From contig JBPCIO010000251.1 of the NCBI GenBank assembly GCA_051006215.1, positions 1-35,142 on the forward strand: a stretch of 35,142 nucleotides of DNA, read 5' to 3'. This stretch comes from CF-72 sp051006215. GTDB taxonomy: Bacteria > Chloroflexota > UBA6077 > CF-72. Position numbers and translations under genes: made by a program. Below the pieces are notes generated by a model. The model was not told the DNA's origin. It made no database searches and saw only the letters and a program-made list of their open reading frames with translations. This document shows, in pieces, positions 31,602 through 35,142 of this stretch (position 1 is its first letter; every line of letters begins with the position of its first letter).

Positions 31602-33560
31602 ATGCGGTTCAGGCTGCCGAGGCCGCGACTGCGCCTGAACCTCGGACTGATCTGCGCGCTGCTGGTGTTGATTCCGGCCGTGCTCGCGGCCGAGCTGATA
31701 GCCCAAGCCTATGAATGGCGGGCGGTTGACGATGTCCGGGCTCGCACGACGGTCGGCCTCGACTCGCTGGCAGGGTTGTTTGACCAGGAACGCACGCGCA
31801 CGATCAACAATGCAGAAGTCGCCGCCGAACGGCTCGGGCCACTCGTCACGGCCGGGACAGGCGCCGACGATCTGGTCAAAGCAGCCGCCGAGACCCGCTC
31901 GACCTACCTGCGCAATACCAGCCTCGTGGCGGTAGTGGACCCGGCCGGCCACGCCCTGGCCAGCGATCCAGCCAGCAACCTGCCGTTCGGCACGCAGAGC
32001 GACGTAAAGACCGCCCTGCAAGGCAAGCTGGCCGGGGGTTGGCAGGAGCGTGGGTTGTTGGTGCTGGAGGCGACAGCGCCACTGCGGGTGGATGGTCCGC
32101 AGCCCGGCGCGGCCGTGGTGGCCGTGAATGTCGACGACGGGTTTCTCAACACCGCCTCAAAGTTGACAGGACTGGAAATGGGCATCGTGACCACCCAGCC
32201 CAACCAGTTGGCTCGCATCGTGGCCGCCTCGCGCGGATTGCGTCGCTCTATCTCGTTTACGGGCGATCCAACAGCGGATGCCGACCTGGTCGGTAAGCCG
32301 GGTGACTCGTTCAGCCGCGCTGTCGTGGGCGCCGACGGGTTTTTCTTCGCGGCGCGAGCGATCACCGTAGGCAGTGGCCGCGTTATCGGCACCATGCTCG
32401 TCGGCGTCCCCGCCCAGCCGATTGAAGAAGCAGTGCGACAGGTACGCCTGCTAGCGCTCGGAGCTGCCGTTGCGGGCGCGCTCGGCGCAGGGTTTGCAGG
32501 CGGGGTGGTCGGGCGGCACATGGCCAGGCGGGTGCGCTTGCTTGCTGGCGGCATGGAGCGGCTTGAACAGGCCAGGGACCGTGCCGAGCACCTCCAAGCT
32601 GTGGTAGCGAGCCTGAGTGAAGGCGTCATCGTCGCCAACGCTGAGCGCCGGGTGGTTCTGGTCAATCCAGCCGCGCGCGAGCTGTTGAGCTTGCCGGCCC
32701 GAGGCGAGGAGCAGGCGCTCGATGTGCTTACAGAGGAGCTCCTGCCGGCCAACGAGCGTGTGATTCGGTCGTACTCGGCGCCTGTGCGCGACGAGGCCGG
32801 CCAGATCCTGGGCAGTGTCACTGTGTTGCGGGATGCCACGCGCGATCAGGAGCTTGACCGTCTGAAGTCCGAGTTCCTGACGGTGGTCTCGCACGAGCTG
32901 CAGACACCGCTGACCGCGATCAAGGGCGCGCTCGAACTGGTCCTGGACGATGACACCGGCCAGCTCTCACGCGTGCAGCGACGATTTCTCGAAACAATCG
33001 AGCGCAACTCGGCCAGGCTGGTTGGTCTCGTCGGCGACCTGTTGGACCTCAGTCGGTTGGAGGCCGGACGCGTCGAGTTGGAACCGCAGCCGCTGGACAC
33101 ATACAGCCTGGTCCGGGGCGCCTTGGCAGCGGTCAGCAATCTATTCGAGGCACGCGGCACCCGCTTGCTCATGAATGTGCCCAACTCAGTTCCGCCTATT
33201 CTGGGCGATCGGCGGAGAGTGGAGCAGATCCTCACCAATCTCCTCGCCAACGCTGCGAAGTACACCCCAGCGGGTGGAGTAGTCGAAGTCACCGCGTCGA
33301 GTGCGGACGGTCACGTGTCGCTGTGTGTTGCCGATAACGGACCCGGCGTCCCAGAAGCCGACCGCGACATCGTCTTCGATAAGTTTTATCGGGGCCGCCA
33401 TGCGCAGCAGCGCGGCGAGGCCGGCAGTGGACTGGGGCTCGCCATCGTGAAATCCCTGGTGGATCTTCACGGGGGGTCGGTGCGAGTAGAAGACGGCGCG
33501 CCTCGCGGAGCGCGGTTCGTGGTTGAGCTTCCGCGCGCTATCGGGGACGACGAAGAGTAA
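31602..33560 (+). CDS. Membrane sensor histidine kinase with extracytoplasmic and PAS domains
   Basis: Histidine kinase of 652 residues. It has a first membrane helix (about 13-36), an extracytoplasmic Cache-like sensor region (about 37-270), a second helix (281-304), a short linker and a PAS domain (about 330-410). The kinase core has the H-box VVSHELQTPLTAIKG (H431), N-box ILTNLLANAAKY, G1 DNGPG (578-582) and G2 GSGLGLAIV (608-616). The ATG at 31602 is chosen; a GTG at 31593 is equally possible. The cognate response regulator starts 7 bp after its stop, so the pair forms an operon. The signal is unknown; the Cache-like fold suggests a small extracellular ligand. Confidence 0.93.
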   Translation: MRFRLPRPRLRLNLGLICALLVLIPAVLAAELIAQAYEWRAVDDVRARTTVGLDSLAGLFDQERTRTINNAEVAAERLGPLVTAGTGADDLVKAAAETRSTYLRNTSLVAVVDPAGHALASDPASNLPFGTQSDVKTALQGKLAGGWQERGLLVLEATAPLRVDGPQPGAAVVAVNVDDGFLNTASKLTGLEMGIVTTQPNQLARIVAASRGLRRSISFTGDPTADADLVGKPGDSFSRAVVGADGFFFAARAITVGSGRVIGTMLVGVPAQPIEEAVRQVRLLALGAAVAGALGAGFAGGVVGRHMARRVRLLAGGMERLEQARDRAEHLQAVVASLSEGVIVANAERRVVLVNPAARELLSLPARGEEQALDVLTEELLPANERVIRSYSAPVRDEAGQILGSVTVLRDATRDQELDRLKSEFLTVVSHELQTPLTAIKGALELVLDDDTGQLSRVQRRFLETIERNSARLVGLVGDLLDLSRLEAGRVELEPQPLDTYSLVRGALAAVSNLFEARGTRLLMNVPNSVPPILGDRRRVEQILTNLLANAAKYTPAGGVVEVTASSADGHVSLCVADNGPGVPEADRDIVFDKFYRGRHAQQRGEAGSGLGLAIVKSLVDLHGGSVRVEDGAPRGARFVVELPRAIGDDEE

Positions 33561-33567
33561 TCCGGAC

Positions 33568-34254
33568 ATGAACATTCTGGTGGTCGACGACGACCGCGAC
33601 ATTGCCGACATCATCGGCTACTCGCTCCGAAAGGAGGGGCATCGGCCCACGCTGGCGTATAGCGGCGAGGAGGCGCTCGCGCTCGCCGAGCGCTCGATGC
33701 CGGACCTGGTGGTGCTTGACGTTATGCTGCCTGGTTTGAGCGGCTTCGACGTCTGCCGCAAGCTCCGCGAACGTGGGCCGGTGCCAGTCATCCTACTCAC
33801 CGCGCGAGGTGAAGAGGCCGACCGCGTGTGGGGGTTGGACCTGGGCGCGGACGACTACATGACCAAACCTTTCAGCCACCGTGAGTTGCTGGCGCGCATC
33901 CGCGCCATCTCGCGCCGCGCAGCGGCGGCTCGGACCCCTGACGAGGGCAGCGTGCAGGTGGGTGAGCTGCGGATCGATTTCGCTCGCCGCGAGGTAAGCG
34001 TTGGCGAGCGGCTGGTCGAGCTCACGCCCAAGGAGTACGAGATCCTGCATTGCCTGGCGCTGAATACGGGTCGCGTAGTGCCGCATGAGCGGCTGTTGGC
34101 ATTCGTGTGGGGCAGCCTGTCGCTAGAGAGCGATGTCGATCAGCTCAAAGTGCACATGCGGCACCTGCGGGAAAAGCTCGAGCGCAATCCGAGCGCGCCC
34201 GAGTATCTGCTGACCCTGCGCGGCGTCGGCTACAAGCTTACCGACCGCCCCTAG
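33568..34254 (+). CDS. OmpR/PhoB-family response regulator paired with the kinase
   Basis: DNA-binding response regulator of 228 residues. The receiver has D7/D8/D9, phospho-acceptor D51, T78 and K100 (TKPF). The winged-helix domain (about 125-225) has LTPKEYEILHCLALNTGRVV and ends in LTLRGVGYKL. The ATG at 33568 lies 7 bp after the kinase stop; an in-frame extension back to 33523 overlaps the kinase end and lacks receiver character. It is most likely phosphorylated by the adjacent kinase. A GC-rich hairpin spans its stop codon. Targets are unknown, though the PII-like gene downstream is a candidate. Confidence 0.95.
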   Translation: MNILVVDDDRDIADIIGYSLRKEGHRPTLAYSGEEALALAERSMPDLVVLDVMLPGLSGFDVCRKLRERGPVPVILLTARGEEADRVWGLDLGADDYMTKPFSHRELLARIRAISRRAAAARTPDEGSVQVGELRIDFARREVSVGERLVELTPKEYEILHCLALNTGRVVPHERLLAFVWGSLSLESDVDQLKVHMRHLREKLERNPSAPEYLLTLRGVGYKLTDRP

Positions 34255-34263
34255 CACGGGGCG
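34246..34263. promoter_or_regulatory. GC-rich hairpin spanning the response-regulator stop
   Basis: CGCCCC-N6-GGGGCG is a perfect 6-bp stem whose loop contains the TAG stop codon. There is no T-tract after it, so it may slow ribosomes or polymerase or protect the 3' end rather than act as a full terminator. Confidence 0.35.
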
Positions 34264-34330
34264 TACTCGCACACGGGATGGACGACGTGGTGCGGCGGGT
34301 ACAGAATGGGGGTGGGCAAAGGAGAGGGCC

Positions 34331-34696
34331 ATGGTCCAAATTGACAAGCAGCCCGCAGCGATTGGGGTCGAACAAAAAGAGCAGTCTGCGCGTGCGTTCT
34401 ACTTGATCCTGTATCCGAAGGAGCTCGAGGACGAGGTGGTCCAGTCGCTCGAAGCGACAGGCGTGCCTGGTTATACAGAGATGCCGAAGATGATTGGTCG
34501 GGGACGTCACGTGCGCCACTTCGACAACGCGGTCTGGCCTGGCGCCACAGGAGCAATCTTCACCATCGTGACCCCCCAAGAAGCCGCCACCTCGCTCCTG
34601 CCTACCTTCGAAGCCCTGGCGGCAAGTCTGGAGACGCGCAGCAACGGTCTATATGGAATCCACATTTTCGCCCTACCTTGCGAGCAGATCATCTAG
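34331..34696 (+). CDS. PII-like signalling protein
   Basis: Protein of 121 residues with the ferredoxin-like PII pattern: a first strand AFYLILYPKELEDEVVQSLE, GVPGYTEMPKMIGRG as a short T-loop-like region, WPGATGAIFTIV, and a final strand GIHIFALPCEQI. It resembles PII-like proteins (PG0541 type) that accompany transporters, rather than classical GlnB, whose uridylylated tyrosine loop is absent. The ATG at 34331 has a strong GGAGAGG ribosome site, and the gene lies 76 bp after the response regulator. No transporter partner is in the window. The ligand (nucleotide, carboxylate or metal) cannot be told from sequence. Confidence 0.72.
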   Translation: MVQIDKQPAAIGVEQKEQSARAFYLILYPKELEDEVVQSLEATGVPGYTEMPKMIGRGRHVRHFDNAVWPGATGAIFTIVTPQEAATSLLPTFEALAASLETRSNGLYGIHIFALPCEQII

Positions 34697-34777
34697 AACC
34701 GGATTGCGCCAAGCCCCAACGCGTGTTTGCTTCTCGGACGTAGGACATCATAACGAAATCATCTCGTCCGCTGGTGC

Positions 34778-34783
34778 CATACT
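34778..34783 (+). promoter_or_regulatory. -10 like hexamer before the LVIVD-repeat gene
   Basis: CATACT ends 9 nt before the ATG at 34793, and no Shine-Dalgarno sequence is visible. It fits the short-leader or leaderless pattern of the window. Confidence 0.33.
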
Positions 34784-34792
34784 CAGCCCAAC

Positions 34793-35142
34793 ATGACACG
34801 TTTTGTGGGCTGCCTTGGGCTCTTGCTGAGCCTCTTCCTCGGGCCGCCAAGCGCATTCGCCAATCCGCTGGACGTGCTCGGGGCGTACGACCCTGGCTCG
34901 ACGGGATTCAACGCCATGGCCGTCGGTCTCAACAACATTGCCTACCTCGGCTCCTGGGGCGGCCCGTCCCAATGCCCGAGCCTAGGTGTCCGAGTCGTCG
35001 ATGTGCACGATGCCACGGCGCCGAGTCTGATCGGCACTGCCGCCGCATACTCGGGTACGACGGCCGAGCACCTTGCGGCCGTGCACTATGCCACCAGCGC
35101 TTTCAGCGGCAGCGTCCTCTTCGCCGGCATCCAGCGTTGCTC
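34793..35142 (+). CDS. Secreted LVIVD-repeat protein, truncated by the window end
   Basis: Only the first 116 residues are present, and the frame is still open at the window edge. It begins with a signal peptide (MTRFVGCLGLLLSLFLGPPS, with likely cleavage after AFA at about residue 23). The following region contains NAMAVGLNNIAYLGSWG and GVRVVDVHDATAPSLIGTA, the strand-turn pattern of LVIVD repeats, which build extracellular beta-propeller-like proteins. The catalytic or binding role is unknown. The ATG at 34793 lies 96 bp after the PII-like gene. Confidence 0.7.
   Translation, partial: MTRFVGCLGLLLSLFLGPPSAFANPLDVLGAYDPGSTGFNAMAVGLNNIAYLGSWGGPSQCPSLGVRVVDVHDATAPSLIGTAAAYSGTTAEHLAAVHYATSAFSGSVLFAGIQRC

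Noticed and set aside
1..35142. CRISPR arrays, tRNA or rRNA genes, insertion sequences, phage genes.
   Set aside because: I saw no regular spaced repeats, cloverleaf candidates, transposase motifs or phage structural genes by eye; a covariance-model search would be needed for certainty.

Overview
The window is a GC-rich, gene-dense bacterial chromosome segment with 29 genes that I can support, almost no spacer DNA, many overlapping ends, and no rRNA, tRNA, CRISPR array, insertion sequence or phage gene that I can see. Several genes point to the Chloroflexota: a TatA with a C-terminal zinc ribbon, an Os1348/NHLP-like small protein, a penicillin-binding carboxypeptidase with an SH3-like front domain, and a large STAND-TPR-SARP regulator. 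This placement is inference, because no marker gene fixes it. Many start codons lack a Shine-Dalgarno sequence and instead have a TANNNT-like hexamer 6 to 9 nt upstream, which suggests frequent leaderless transcription.

Layout. 0.2-3.8 kb (minus): L-lactate permease, a polytopic membrane protein and TatA-zinc ribbon. 3.8-6.3 kb (plus): an orphan OmpR-type response regulator, an amidohydrolase and an RNase HI with an extra tail. 6.3-12.3 kb: a PilZ protein facing a peptide-type ABC transporter (lipoprotein and two permeases, no ATPases), followed by a GNAT acetyltransferase and a methyltransferase resembling the FxLD-system (RiPP) PCMT-like enzymes. 12.3-15.2 kb: an SUI1/YciH-like factor back to back with leuS. 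15.2-21.3 kb: an NHLP-like small protein and a 1047-residue STAND-TPR-SARP regulator on minus, divergent from a family B DNA polymerase homologue whose exonuclease motifs are intact but whose polymerase motifs look destroyed. 21.3-23.7 kb: a membrane-anchored TPR protein and an MGDG-synthase-like glycosyltransferase. 23.7-26 kb (minus): a DtxR/MntR-type regulator, an aminotransferase broken by one in-frame TAG, and a small Cys-containing protein. 26.2-28 kb (plus): a D,D-carboxypeptidase and a MaoC-like hydratase. 28-29.6 kb (minus): larE-larB for the nickel-pincer cofactor. 29.7-35.1 kb (plus): a DUF4337 protein, folC, a sensor kinase with its response regulator, a PII-like protein and the start of a secreted LVIVD-repeat protein.

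Most genes are housekeeping or common accessory functions. The parts most worth following up are the polymerase-dead PolB homologue sharing a 26-bp palindrome-bearing intergenic region with the SARP regulator, the NHLP-like protein behind that regulator, the RiPP-type methyltransferase without an obvious peptide partner, the amber-interrupted aminotransferase, and the leaderless-start pattern. I see no proof that these form one system.
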